Assembly (NCBI GenBank): GCA_033980235.1
Contig: CM067059.1
Coordinates: forward strand, 11,966,100-12,030,099
Direction: 5' to 3'
Length of the DNA stretch: 64,000 nt
Origin: Diadema setosum
Taxonomy: Eukaryota > Echinodermata > Echinoidea > Diadematoida > Diadematidae
The notes under the pieces are model-generated. The model saw only the letters and a list, made by a program, of their open reading frames with translations, did not search any database and had not been told where the DNA came from. Shown here piece by piece: positions 22,655 to 32,246 of this stretch. The stretch's first letter is position 1. The number at the start of each line of letters is the position of its first letter. The translations under genes were made by a program, and so were the position numbers.

Positions 22655-24886
22655 TTGTTTAGGCTAGTAAAGATTGCTGTATGCAATCTTTGTAGAAAGT
22701 TTTGACTTAGGCCATCTTTTGAGTATTTTGAGAAATTTTATAAAGAATTATTTGTTTTGATTATGTCAAGAATGAGTTTGAACTATGAGAATAAAAAGGC
22801 GCGGTTACCTTAACAATGTCGTAGGTCGATTAGACATGATGGGTAAAGTGAATTCATGACTTGACTAATTTTTACTGAATTGATGATCTCTTCTGTAAAC
22901 CATCAGTTATGTCTTGTAGATGATACCTCTGTAATCGTAGTCAAAATTCTTTTGAGTGATGAGACGAAAACCAACAAACAAAATGCCGTGTATCATCGCT
23001 CGAGATTCCACCATTTGGCGTCACCCGACCAACAATAAGTGGCAAATCAAATGGAATGTTATGTTGTGGGACAGCAGACTGTGTTACGATTTTTAAATGT
23101 TTCGAGCAATTGTTTAAAAAAAAAGAGAAAATGAGGCAAAGTTCAAGAAATTAGAAAAAAGCACGTAAATGCAGGCGATCATGTTTGATAATCAAAGTAA
23201 GAGATTACACTCAGCCGTGCGGATGTATATGATTGCCTTATTTACATGTCTGATTTCTGTAAACTATGTTATATTTAAATTTAAGTTCCCTTCCCTCCTT
23301 GATAAAAGTTGTGTTGGGTTTTCGCTATAGGCATTTATTAGGAAACGCTGTAAAAACGACAACAAATGCCTACTATACATCAAGAGATGACCTATACATA
23401 CATGAAACAAAAATTTTGTACGTTCTGATATAATGCAACTGCTTGTTTGTTTGTTTGTTTTTAACTACCATGGTCTTTGTCGGGGGAAAGATGAAGAAAG
23501 GTAGTAGAGTGTATCACTCTCAAATCCGGATGATTGTGATAAGTGTGTATCCCCGCCCTTTCTATACAGGTAAGCTTGGTATCCTATTATAAAAGCCTGC
23601 ATGTGCCACGCAGAAGAACTGATTCCGCGATCACGTTTAACCTTTCATAAAATTCACGTTTTAAGATAGTAACGATATAGCTTGTAGGAGATCGGGAAGT
23701 TAGCGTCCCTGACTGTGGTTCTGAACACAAAAGGGGACTGAAAAATTCTTTTACAAATTAGCAGACATAATGCCGATCCTCCAACACTGTTGCTCCTTTC
23801 CGTCACTGATTCTGCTATCAATGGTGAAGAAAGAATTCTGGTTGCGTGATTATCCACCCCTTGATAGCAGGAAGTTTACCTTTCATTGTTTAAGGCTTCG
23901 TTGATGCGGGGTTTACTCGGATACAAAGCGTGAACAGTGTCGTCCGAGTTCTTTCATTCGAAATTCCTCAGAATACGAAATTCAATGGGCAATTAGCGCT
24001 GCTACTTCGCAAAGCTGTTAGCCAAATTCTTTGCAGACTTGACCTCCCACATGTCAGCTACACGCAATACACGACAAACAGCTATCACTACAAACATTCT
24101 GATTAAAAAACAAAACAAAATGAAGAAGCACACTTTTGAGAAGCGACACAGCTTCCTGTCCCTTTGTCAAATAGGTCCTACTTCTAATAAATACACAGAT
24201 GACAAGGGTGAGAATATCCTCCAAAGTGAACACCAGCTATTTGGGCATTAATAATGTTTGTCTTCCGATTTCTCTCCATGCCGTCACGGCCCAAACCATC
24301 ATAAGAAATAGGGCAATAAGTTTTATTAACCAGGGAAATAATAGTACGCATTACATACATTTGGCGAATTATCACACGCATTGTCGACTTTATAAAAACG
24401 GGAATAATTGACAACTTGGGCCTTACTATATCTCCAGAGATGAACTTAAAACAGCAAGTCACATACCAGGGAACGAAAGTTATGATTATTTGAATGAATT
24501 CATTAATGAGGCCAATTAATAACCGTTGTAAGAGTACACACACGCATAAAGAGGTTTCAAGTTCGATATGTGATAATTGTATTAGCTCATAGATAAAGTA
24601 TCATAAATTTTGCGTGATCGTTCGTTGAAATTAAGTTTTCAGCGCGATTTGTGCGTCACATCAATCGCCACTTCATGAAATGGAGTGCATGTATCAAACG
24701 AAACTCGCTGGTCATGCAATCGATAGCCTTGGTGGTCAGCTCACTATTATTGCGTAATAGACCGGTTTACTAATGATATGCATAATGACGTCGACCCCAC
24801 GCGACCCTAGTGATTGTAACTAAGTCGGGCAAGCGAAATAAGCGCGGACGCGCGCGCCACACTGTTTTTGCATTCACGCGTGTATT
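22655..24886. other. No gene seen
   Basis: AT-rich DNA with only short frames. A small stem-loop with 9-bp arms (AAAGATTGC / GCAATCTTT) lies at about 22669-22691, next to the truncated end of the LINE. No domain was recognised in the frames near 24039-24543. Confidence 0.45.
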
Positions 24887-24951
24887 GTCTTCTTCTTCTT
24901 CTTCTTCTTCTGATTAAGTCTGCCTCCTTCAATAGACTGAAGATTCTACGA
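24887..24951 (-). mobile_element. Solo LINE 3' end with (GAA)n tail
   Basis: On the minus strand this reads CTTCAGTCTATTGAAGGAGG, then GCAGACTTAATCAG, then (GAA)n. It matches base for base the 3' end of the LINE at 34652-34710. Only the last 40 bp plus tail are present, so this is an extremely 5'-truncated insertion, or a SINE using the same tail. It sits 55 bp upstream of the SAP/SWIM pseudogene. Confidence 0.8.
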
Positions 24952-25006
24952 TCATTACTTGCTGCGGATAATCGACAACTTTTGTTTGCTATAATCTCGC
25001 TTTGAG

Positions 25007-25588
25007 ATGGCGTCAGCTTCAAGTTCTAGCTAAAGTTCGAGCAAGCCATGGAAGAATTGGACAGTTAAGGAATTAACCGAGTATTTTAGGGATATAGGTG
25101 TAAGCACAAGCGGCTACAACAAGGAGAAACTCATCAAACTAGTGCAAGTGCCGTAGCCGATTTGGATTTGCCCATCGATCCCGACCTCTCCCGGGCGGGC
25201 ACCGGCCGGTCACTACAGGAGAAGCTCGCTCTGGTAGGCTGCTCGTTCTCCGATCCTAACAAGCTCGCTGGGTTTACATCCAACTTCGAGAGTATTCCAG
25301 ATTTTGGACTCTTTGACGTGTTCAACTACCTGATCATCAATCGGACTGACTATGACTGGAAGAGCTAAAGGGATACAAGTCATTTGAGGACTACCGTCTT
25401 TTCGCAGATGGGAGTGTTTCAAGCCTGCAGTTCAATGAGGTTTCGGACACGAGCCCTTTTCGTGTTTTCCTTAGTGAGGTTAGGCCGACCGGACATACCT
25501 CAACAAACCAACGTACCAGACCTGGGTCGTGATGAATAAGTCAACGGGGGAAATAAATGTTGCCTACTGCGAATGTCAGGGAGGTTAG
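25007..25588 (+). pseudogene. SAP-domain / SWIM zinc-finger protein pseudogene (YqaJ-associated type)
   Basis: An ATG at 25007 opens MASASSSS, then a stop. The same frame continues with WTVKELTEYFRDIGVSTSGY and KEKLIKLVQ, a SAP-type DNA-binding helix-extended-loop-helix. After a frameshift near 25138 it reads SASAVADLDLPID...DYDW (to about 25360). After a second shift it reads LKGYKSFEDYRLFADGSVSS. A third shift gives TYQTWVVMNKSTGEINVAYC followed by ECQGG and a stop at 25586. The last part matches the region before the CxC...CxH SWIM zinc finger of animal proteins that also carry a YqaJ exonuclease-like domain. The CxH half and the YqaJ domain are absent. One stop and three frame changes within 580 bp indicate a dead copy. 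A retained 5' exon with sequence errors is less likely. Confidence 0.7.
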
Positions 25589-26604
25589 GTCTATCATTGT
25601 TTTTGTTTTTAATTTTAGGTCTACGTCTAGATCTACTCTAGATCTAGTCTATATAGGGCTAGGCCCCCTAACTGTTATTGTTCATAGAAAAATAGGTCAA
25701 AATTGTCATTCTATTTCATGAAGTCTAATCAGTCTGAGTCTAACTTTAAAAAAAAAAATCCTTGGAAACATATCGATATGAGAGATTCGTTGTCTAGTTT
25801 AGATTTCACAATCAATCATAATGCTTAAAATCATTGAAGTTTGAAGTGATGCGGTCATACTGTTGTATGTTCCGTAGCAGCAGTGTTTTCCACCCATTTT
25901 CAGAACTACTGAAGACAAAATCGAAGCCAAAATTCAATAAAACCGAAACTATAGTCCAAATTGCGTTTGATCACAGCAGAATTTTCCCTCATCTAAGGTT
26001 GGGAATTTATTTAGAGCCACACGAAATGCCAGGAGGTAAAGTCGAAGATGATGCATTGCACACATGTACACAACATACACGTAAGTCTACATGTGGGGAC
26101 GTGTCGGGGACGGCTGCAGCAGCCGACGTTGCAGGCTCGCATCCTTTGTTTGCCCGAGGTTGCGGCCGTGTGCAAAATTAAAGATCTGTGCATACATTAG
26201 TAAACCGGCCTATTCTAAAGCCCTCGCCGCTTGGCCGCCGACGCCGCCGCGCGCACCATGCTTTGTTTTGTCTTTAATGGGGTCAAGAGCAATGACTCAT
26301 TAGCATACACCCTGGCAACGGAGGCGGAGTCTCGATCGGGCAAGAACAATAGGTGCGAAACGCAACGCAATGGCGAGCGTTCGAAAAAAATGTAACCGAA
26401 AAAAATTGTCTCAGAAAAAACTGTGATTTGGGACACTTGTACTCATCTTTACACGCTGAAATTTTCTGTACAAACAGATAAAACATCAAGGAATCAAAAT
26501 CCGTCATAAAAAAATTTCGACCCGAGCAGTGCTTCCCCTTCATTTTCGGCTCATTACGGGAAAACTCCCCGTGCGACTTATGACTCATTTTGTCGGAGCG
26601 CCAC
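25589..26604. other. No gene seen
   Basis: No continuation of the SAP/SWIM frame was found. CTAGATCTAG-like short motifs occur at about 25620-25660. The 115-residue frame at 25834-26181 shows no domain and has no supporting signal. Confidence 0.45.
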
Positions 26605-27773
26605 ACATTTTCTAATTGTCTGATAATTCTAATCTACATTTTTTGATGCCTACTACTGGAAAGAGAGGATTGTAAAACCCAGGACAAGCCTGTAATGATT
26701 TTTTGAAAAAAATGAAAACGAGCAAGCCATGGAACGATCCACCCAATTTGGCCTACGTCACAGGTGCTCTTTGTGCACAACTCCGACATTAGCAAGACGA
26801 ACTACATAATGCCAATTTACTGATGAAATGTCACACGAAGCACTCCAAAAGCTGTTATTTAGTATAATTGCAATATGGAGCTATAATAAATATGTTAAAC
26901 AATATCTATTAATCTCTAAAAGCAAGCTCTTCAACAGCTTTTTATTTAGATAAAACTTGTGGGGAAATTCCAGATATGCAAAATGAAATTGGCATCGTTA
27001 TCCAAACGTGCTGCCCATAGAAGACAGTGTGTAAGTAACGTTACGCATTGATGATAATAATCGCATATCGAGCGATGGTTCGCCAGTGCAGTTCAAACTT
27101 TCTAACGTAGATGAGGGCTGAGTGAATCTAAATCCAAATGTAGATAGACTCTCTTCAACGGCACGCACGATTTACGCTTAGTGAGATGAAAACGGTACCC
27201 AGTACACATAGACTCTGAAATACTAGAACTAGGACTACTGAGCAGTCAAGGAGTAGGTTCTACGTGGCAGTCCAAGTTTTGATGAGTAGGCCCTACACTC
27301 ACTCACCGTCGACATTGCAGCTGTAGGCCCTATGTGCACAGCGCTAATAAGGCACAGCGTAACGTTACATACCCTGCTGCCAGAACTTGAAGAAAGTCCA
27401 GACGAAAGTCCAGACTCCAGATCTAGATCTGGACCCTTGTCCTGCAGGCACTGTTGTTCCTGTGCTGAATTTTTCAGGTAAGGTATCTGCTTTATGGATT
27501 TCCGATGTTTTGTAGTCGAGTAAATCTCATAGTGGTGTTCTTTACACCAAGGACTAATGTTAGATCTAACACTTTGTTTCAGTACTAGGCCTACTAGGAC
27601 CCATATCTCGGAAGAGTGGCCTGACCACGTAGATTCTAACACAGTGTCGCCGCTTCGCGATCCCAGCGCTGGTGTACTTCCGTATCCATGTAGATATCTC
27701 AAAATTCACCTTGCCAAATGGCACCAAAATCACAGGAAATACTTTATGATTCATATCCAACAGCTCACGTTAA
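26605..27773. repeat. 1.2-kb dispersed repeat family R1, copy 2
   Basis: Near-identical to 15035-16227 in the same orientation, with short deletions (for example the AACGTAGATGAGG region) and scattered substitutions. The flanks are unrelated to those of copy 1, so the ends of similarity define the element: ACATTTTCTAATTG on the left and TCCAACAGCTCACGTTAA on the right. The antisense 155-codon frame at 27235-27702 is broken in copy 1 and is unlikely to be a gene. Confidence 0.85.
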
Positions 27774-28633
27774 TTGGAAACAAATCACATGTCGGGAAGC
27801 GTAAGTGTAGATGTCGACTTTCCTGTCGGCGTCGCTAAAAATAATCTGCTCTACGACTAACATGAGTGATTGCAGCCAGGCCCTACCTAGAGAGTAGAGT
27901 GTCTATCTGCTGCGCACGCACAGACTGAAGTTAGCCATTTAATATCATGAGACAAATCTTTCAAGTAATCGGGGGCAATAAATAAATTTACAAATTATTT
28001 GTGGTAAGTTGAATGAAAAATGTAGTTCCTATATCACACAAGTCGCAAAAATCATTACACTTTTGAGTTTAGTTCTCGCGTAAATTCCTCGTTCGCATAG
28101 TACTAGTCGGCTAACTTTAGTTCTAGATTGTGCATCTTGCGTTCGCCAAGATCTCTCGCGAATAGTGATTTTTTTTTTTTTTTAGTGACGACTTGAAAGT
28201 CGGCGTCAATATTGATACTTCTCGATTACTGATTTCATTCAAATATAAGAGAATACTTTGAAATATGCTATGAAGTATATCCTGTAATTTTGGTGCGATT
28301 TGGTTTAGTGAAATTTGAGATATCTACATGGAGAGAACAGTACACAAGCGCCGCCTGCTAGCTAAATTAGGCCTAAGCGTCGTCTGCTACTCGATACGAA
28401 TTAACGCACGCGTATGCGAGCACTTGTAATCAGAAATAGTGAGAGCACCTGTGACATCATAACATCCGGGCTCCTCAGCTCATTAGCATAATACTCACCT
28501 AAAAAGTTCCATTTTTAACATTAAATTACGGACTTAATCGTTATGAAATTTTGATTCTGTTTGCACCGCTGGGTCTTTTAGAATTAAAAGAACAACATAT
28601 AAAAAAAAATAAAAACCGGTAAAATGCCCTTTT
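27774..28633. other. No gene seen
   Basis: AT-rich DNA with an 18-bp T-run at about 28167-28184. No domain or RNA gene was recognised. Confidence 0.45.
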
Positions 28634-28667
28634 AAGGTAAAGGGACCTAGGTGTGAACCTCACTATA
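28634..28667. repeat. Fragment of the palindromic-array unit
   Basis: AAGGTAAAGGGACCTAGG followed by TGTGAACCTCACTAT matches the interior of the array units (for example 14241-14276). It shows that the unit is a dispersed sequence, not confined to the 13-15 kb array. Confidence 0.7.
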
Positions 28668-28676
28668 ATCTTCAAA

Positions 28677-28773
28677 GACAGCGCGTCTCAGGCAAAGACG
28701 CACATCACCTGAGACGCGCTGTCCCTGAAGCCGCTGCTGTTGTTTATCAAGCGTCAAGACAGCGCGTCTCAGG
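28677..28773. repeat. Triple GACAGCGCGTCTCAGG motif with hairpin
   Basis: A 16-bp motif at 28677-28692 is followed by its exact complement at 28708-28723 (15-nt spacer) and a third direct copy at 28758-28773. The first two can form a GC-rich stem. No family was recognised. Confidence 0.8.
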
Positions 28774-28852
28774 TGATATGCGTAATACGCTTGAGGACCG
28801 CGCGCTGTCCATTTCTTTTGTACAGGATAAGCGCGGTCTAAACTAGCACCTT

Positions 28853-29600
28853 GGGTGCGTTCGAGCGCTCTAAAGCGAACCAAAGCGAACTGAACTAAAG
28901 CGTACCGTACCGTACCATGCCAATTTTGGAGCGTTCGAGCGCTCTGTGGAGAAAGGTAAGCACTATCTGGGCACCCGTCCCGCTTCATCATAAATATTCA
29001 TCATCTACATGTATCGGTAATTTACCGTTGAAATACATATTTTTTTATTTCCCGGCAGCGTTTTTACATTTCTCGGCAAAACTGAACATTTTCCCATCTC
29101 CCGGCGAGATGTTTTAACATTCCCCGTTGATGCAATTTTTCGAGATTTTTACATTTCCCGGCCATACGTTTTGCACGTATCCAGCGTTCTGCCATTTACT
29201 AGTACAGTATCTTACTGCCTGATGAATATTCATGATGAAGCGGGACGGGTGCCCAAATAGTGCTTACCGTGGAGAAAGCGTACTCACGAGTTATTTTTAG
29301 AAAGGTCACGCTTGTTTGTAGCAAGAATGTCATTCACCCCTGGCGCTTGAACTACTTACAGCTGTCCAGAACAAAGAGAATGATGTTTTTGCATTGTGAC
29401 GTATGCGCATGATACGCGCATGCTTTACAACGCAAACGAACTTTTGGTACGCTTTGGTACGCTTTTGGAGCACATCAGGAAGTGGTCCACTTTTGGCTCG
29501 GTACAGTACGGTACGGCACACTTAAGGAGCGTTCGAATGCTCCTCTGGCGCGGGTACAGTACGGTACAGTTCGCTTTAGGAGAGCGCTCTAACGCACCCC
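28853..29600. mobile_element. TIR element carrying a nested insertion (outer)
   Basis: The left end GGGTGCGTTCGAGCGCTCT (28853) and the right end AGAGCGCTCTAACGCACCC (29581-29599) are imperfect inverted repeats. The similarity extends about 60 bp through AAAGCGAAC and GTACCGTACCGTACC-type runs. The right arm repeats GTACAGTACGGTAC. It is interrupted by the element at 28955-29268 and encodes nothing. A possible short target duplication (CTT) is too short to trust. Confidence 0.7.
28955..29268. mobile_element. 314-bp TIR element with 9-bp target duplication (inner)
   Basis: The ends match for about 48 bp as inverted repeats: GGTAAGCACTATCTGGGCAC from 28955 and its near-complement ending at 29268, continuing through CCGTCCCGCTTCATCAT. 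The flanks are GTGGAGAAA at 28946-28954 and 29269-29277, a perfect 9-bp duplication. The interior has four degenerate ACATTTCCCGGC repeats and no frame. A 9-bp duplication is within the range of Mutator-like elements; the assignment is an inference. Confidence 0.9.
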
Positions 29601-29632
29601 TTGATTGCTATCATCTTCTTGTGTGATTCTAT

Positions 29633-29905
29633 ACAAATGATGCACAGGATAGAGTGCGTTAGTGGAGATGTAGCGCACTCGAGGGTATTTACAATTGTGA
29701 AACATGCACGAGGCGAAGTCTCCACTAACGCCACGAAATAATCCTGTGCATCATTTGTTTTATAAAATGGGTCGAAAACTAACAGCATTTTTCACGTACA
29801 CTGTACCTTTGTGGGTCAATACCAGTCAGCTACATGTAGCACTCGCTCAAGAGTCAAGATGTCCGAAGATGTTCGTCCCAAACATTTACGCACGTCGCAC
29901 TCGGA
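29633..29905. repeat. Dispersed palindromic TIR repeat, copy 2
   Basis: The same 18-bp inverted termini as 487-661 are at 29633-29650 and 29741-29758. The inner palindrome is shorter (126 bp against 175 bp). The shared right-hand extension, including GTCCGAAGATGTTCGTCCC, continues to about 29905 with an insertion relative to copy 1. No coding content. Confidence 0.75.
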
Positions 29906-29984
29906 AATAATCCAACGTTAGTCACTGATGTCTCAGTTGTACCAGGCATTTCAGATCATGATTGCCCAATTCTCACGATTGCTG

Positions 29985-30176
29985 GGGCCCGTTACATAAA
30001 ACTCAAACCGGATTTTTTTCCGGTTGAAATCACAAAATTCCGGTTGGAAGCTCCCAACCAGAGTTTTTATGCAACGGATTTTACATTCTTAGGTTAGCAA
30101 CCTTAAAAAATTCAGGTTGGGCAAATCCCAACTTGATTTTTTTAAGGTTGCTAAAAAAGTTTTATGCAACGGGACC
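29985..30176. mobile_element. 192-bp Harbinger-like MITE in LINE, copy 1
   Basis: The ends GGGCCCGTTACATAAAACTC and, at the right, AGTTTTATGCAACGGGACC are inverted repeats. The flanks are CTG at 29982-29984 and 30177-30179, a 3-bp duplication. It splits the LINE codons for ILTIAG and CPTRQK. The interior has further hairpins (GTTGGAAGCTCCCAAC, AGGTTAGCAACCTT). A CTG duplication with GGGCC..GCATAAA termini resembles PIF/Harbinger MITEs. Confidence 0.85.
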
Positions 30177-30789
30177 CTGGTTGTCCAACTCGCCAGAAGC
30201 TAGTAAGAAGGAAAATCAACATTTACAGCGATGCGGATTGGGAGAAATTTGCTGATTTCATGCAAGGTGTAGGCAAGGAAATTGAAGATAAGCTTGACTT
30301 TTGCTCAGTGAATGAGGCATGGGTATGTTCAAGAATGGAATAGAGAAGGGAATGACAGAGTTTGTTCCACATAAGATGACATCCAAAAAGAATGACATAC
30401 CTTGGATTTCAAACAAGATTAAAAGGTTGATCAAAAGGAGAGATTGGTTGAACAAAAAAAGTCGGAACATGAAATTGAGAACCACGGGGTAGTCCCTTTT
30501 CAATTGGAGGAAGAGTTGAAAGCAGTTAAGAAATCACTGCAACAGGAGCTAAGGAGGGCTTATTGGAATTATGTGGAATCTCTTTTTTCTATCAATGAAG
30601 ATACCACAGAATTTGAGAGTATGAAGAGATTTGGGGGCTTCATCAAACACAACAGGACTGATAATACAGGAATAAGAGAACTGAAAAGTGATGGTATTAC
30701 GATTACTGATCCAGTTGCAAAAGCTGAAGCATTGAACCAACAGTTCAAAAGTGTTTTCACTGCCCACTGCCCAATTCTCACGATTGCTG

Positions 30790-30981
30790 GGGCCCGTTGC
30801 ATAAAACTCCAACCGGATTTTTTTCCGGTTGAAATCACAAAATTCCGGTTGGAAGCTCCCAACCAGAGTTTTTATGCAACGGATTTTACATTCTTAGGTT
30901 AGCAACCTTAAAAAATTCAGGTTGGGCAAATCCCAACCTGAATTTTTTAAGGTTGCTAAAAAAGTTTTATGCAACGGGACC
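30790..30981. mobile_element. 192-bp Harbinger-like MITE in LINE, copy 2 (co-duplicated)
   Basis: Nearly identical to 29985-30176 and at the same site in the duplicated LINE segment, so it arose by the tandem duplication and not by a second insertion. The right junction has lost about 4 bp (CTGG) relative to copy 1. Confidence 0.85.
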
Positions 30982-31778
30982 CTTGTCCAACTCGCCAGAA
31001 GCTAGTAAGAAGGAAAATCAACATTTACAGCAATGCGGATTGGGAGAAATTTGCTGATTTCATGCAAGGTGTAGGCAAGGAAATTGAAGATAAGCTTGAC
31101 TTTTGCTCAGTGAATGAGGCATGGGTATGTTCAAGAATGGAATAGAGAAGGGAATGACAGAGTTTGTTCCACATATTCTAGATGACATCCAAAAAGAATG
31201 ACATACCTTGGATTTCAAACAAGATTAAAAGGTTGATCAAAAGGAGAGATTGGTTGAACAAAAAAAGTCGGAACATGAAATTGAGAAACCACGGGGTAGT
31301 CCCTTTTCAATTGGAGGAAGAGTTGAAAGCAGTTTAGAAATCACTGCAACAGGAGCTAAGGAGGGCTTATTGGAATTATGTGGAATCTCTTTTTTCTATC
31401 AATGAAGATACCACAGAATTTGAGAGTATGAAGAGATTTTGGGGCTTCATCAAACACAACAGGACTGATAATACAGGAATAAGAGAACTGAAAAGTTTTA
31501 TATTACGATTACTGATCCAGTTGCAAAAGCTGAAGCATTGAACCAACAGTTCAAAAGTGTTTTCACCAAGGAAACTCCCATACCGAATGACTTACTACCG
31601 GAAACCTCAGACTTTGAAGAAATGGAGGATATTTTGTTTACATCAAAGGGTGTAGAGAAGTTGCTTTGTGGTTTGAAGACATGCAAGGCCCCTGGACCGG
31701 ATGGTATAACTCCACGAGTCTTGAAGCAGCTGGCAAAAATTCTGGCTCCAATTCTGCATATTCCGGTTGTCGTATGAA

Positions 31779-32243
31779 TTAAAGTGAAATACCAAATGAT
31801 TGGCGTGAAGCAAATGTTGTACCAGTCTACAAGAAAGGTAATCGATCTACTCCTGTAAACTACCGCCCCATTTCGCTGACATGTATTTGCTGTAAACTAA
31901 TGGAGCACGTTTTAGCCAGCAAAATTATGAAGCACGGGGACGAAAATAACATCATTTTTCCCCTGCAATATGGCTTCCGTAAGAACATGTCATGTGAACA
32001 ACAATTACTTGGTTTCACAAGCGATTTACATAGGAACTTGGATGCAGGGCGTCAAACGGATGTTATAGTCATGGATTTTTCAAAAGCTTTTGACAAGGTT
32101 GGACATGAGCGGCTTTTACGTAAACTGGACTACTACGGTATCAGGGGGAAAAATCTGAAATGGATTCAAAGTTTTCTCAATGGAAGAAGTCAGACGGTCG
32201 TTTTGGATGGTATTAAATCTTCCTCAGTAGCGGTAGGATGGAT
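31779..32243 (+). pseudogene. LINE reverse transcriptase, fingers and palm A
   Basis: After a frame change at about 31777 the translation reads IPNDWREANVVPVYKKGNR, VNYRPISLTCICCKLMEHVL, QYGFRKNMSCEQQL, and the palm A motif VIVMDFSKAFDKVGHERLL, then SFLNGRSQTVVLDGIKSS. It stops at a TIR element inserted at 32247. The rest of the palm, with motif B and the catalytic aspartates, resumes at 33675. The RT is therefore cut between motifs A and B. Confidence 0.85.
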
Positions 32244-32246
32244 CTG

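Larger units (their letters stand above)
29909..31778 (+). pseudogene. LINE endonuclease end and RT linker, internally duplicated
   Basis: The frame at 29912 reads PTLVTDVSVVPGISDHDC, the C-terminal SDH motif of an APE-type endonuclease. It then passes a TIR element and resumes with PTRQKLVRRKINIYSDADW, a linker typical of LINE proteins. A segment of about 805 bp (29964-30768), including the TIR element, is repeated in tandem as 30769-31568. Frameshifts occur near 30330 and 31130, and a stop replaces a codon at about 31336. The second copy joins the RT at 31539 (NQQFKSVFTKETPIPND, then CKAPGPDGITPRVLKQLAK). This is the 5' part of the same element as 31778-34710. Confidence 0.8.

Noticed and set aside
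25834..26181. 115-codon frame as a gene
   Set aside because: No domain, no splice or promoter support, and overlapping frames of similar length on both strands.
27235..27702. 155-codon antisense open frame in repeat R1 copy 2
   Set aside because: The near-identical copy at 15035-16227 does not keep the frame, and no domain is visible. It is treated as chance reading through a non-coding repeat.
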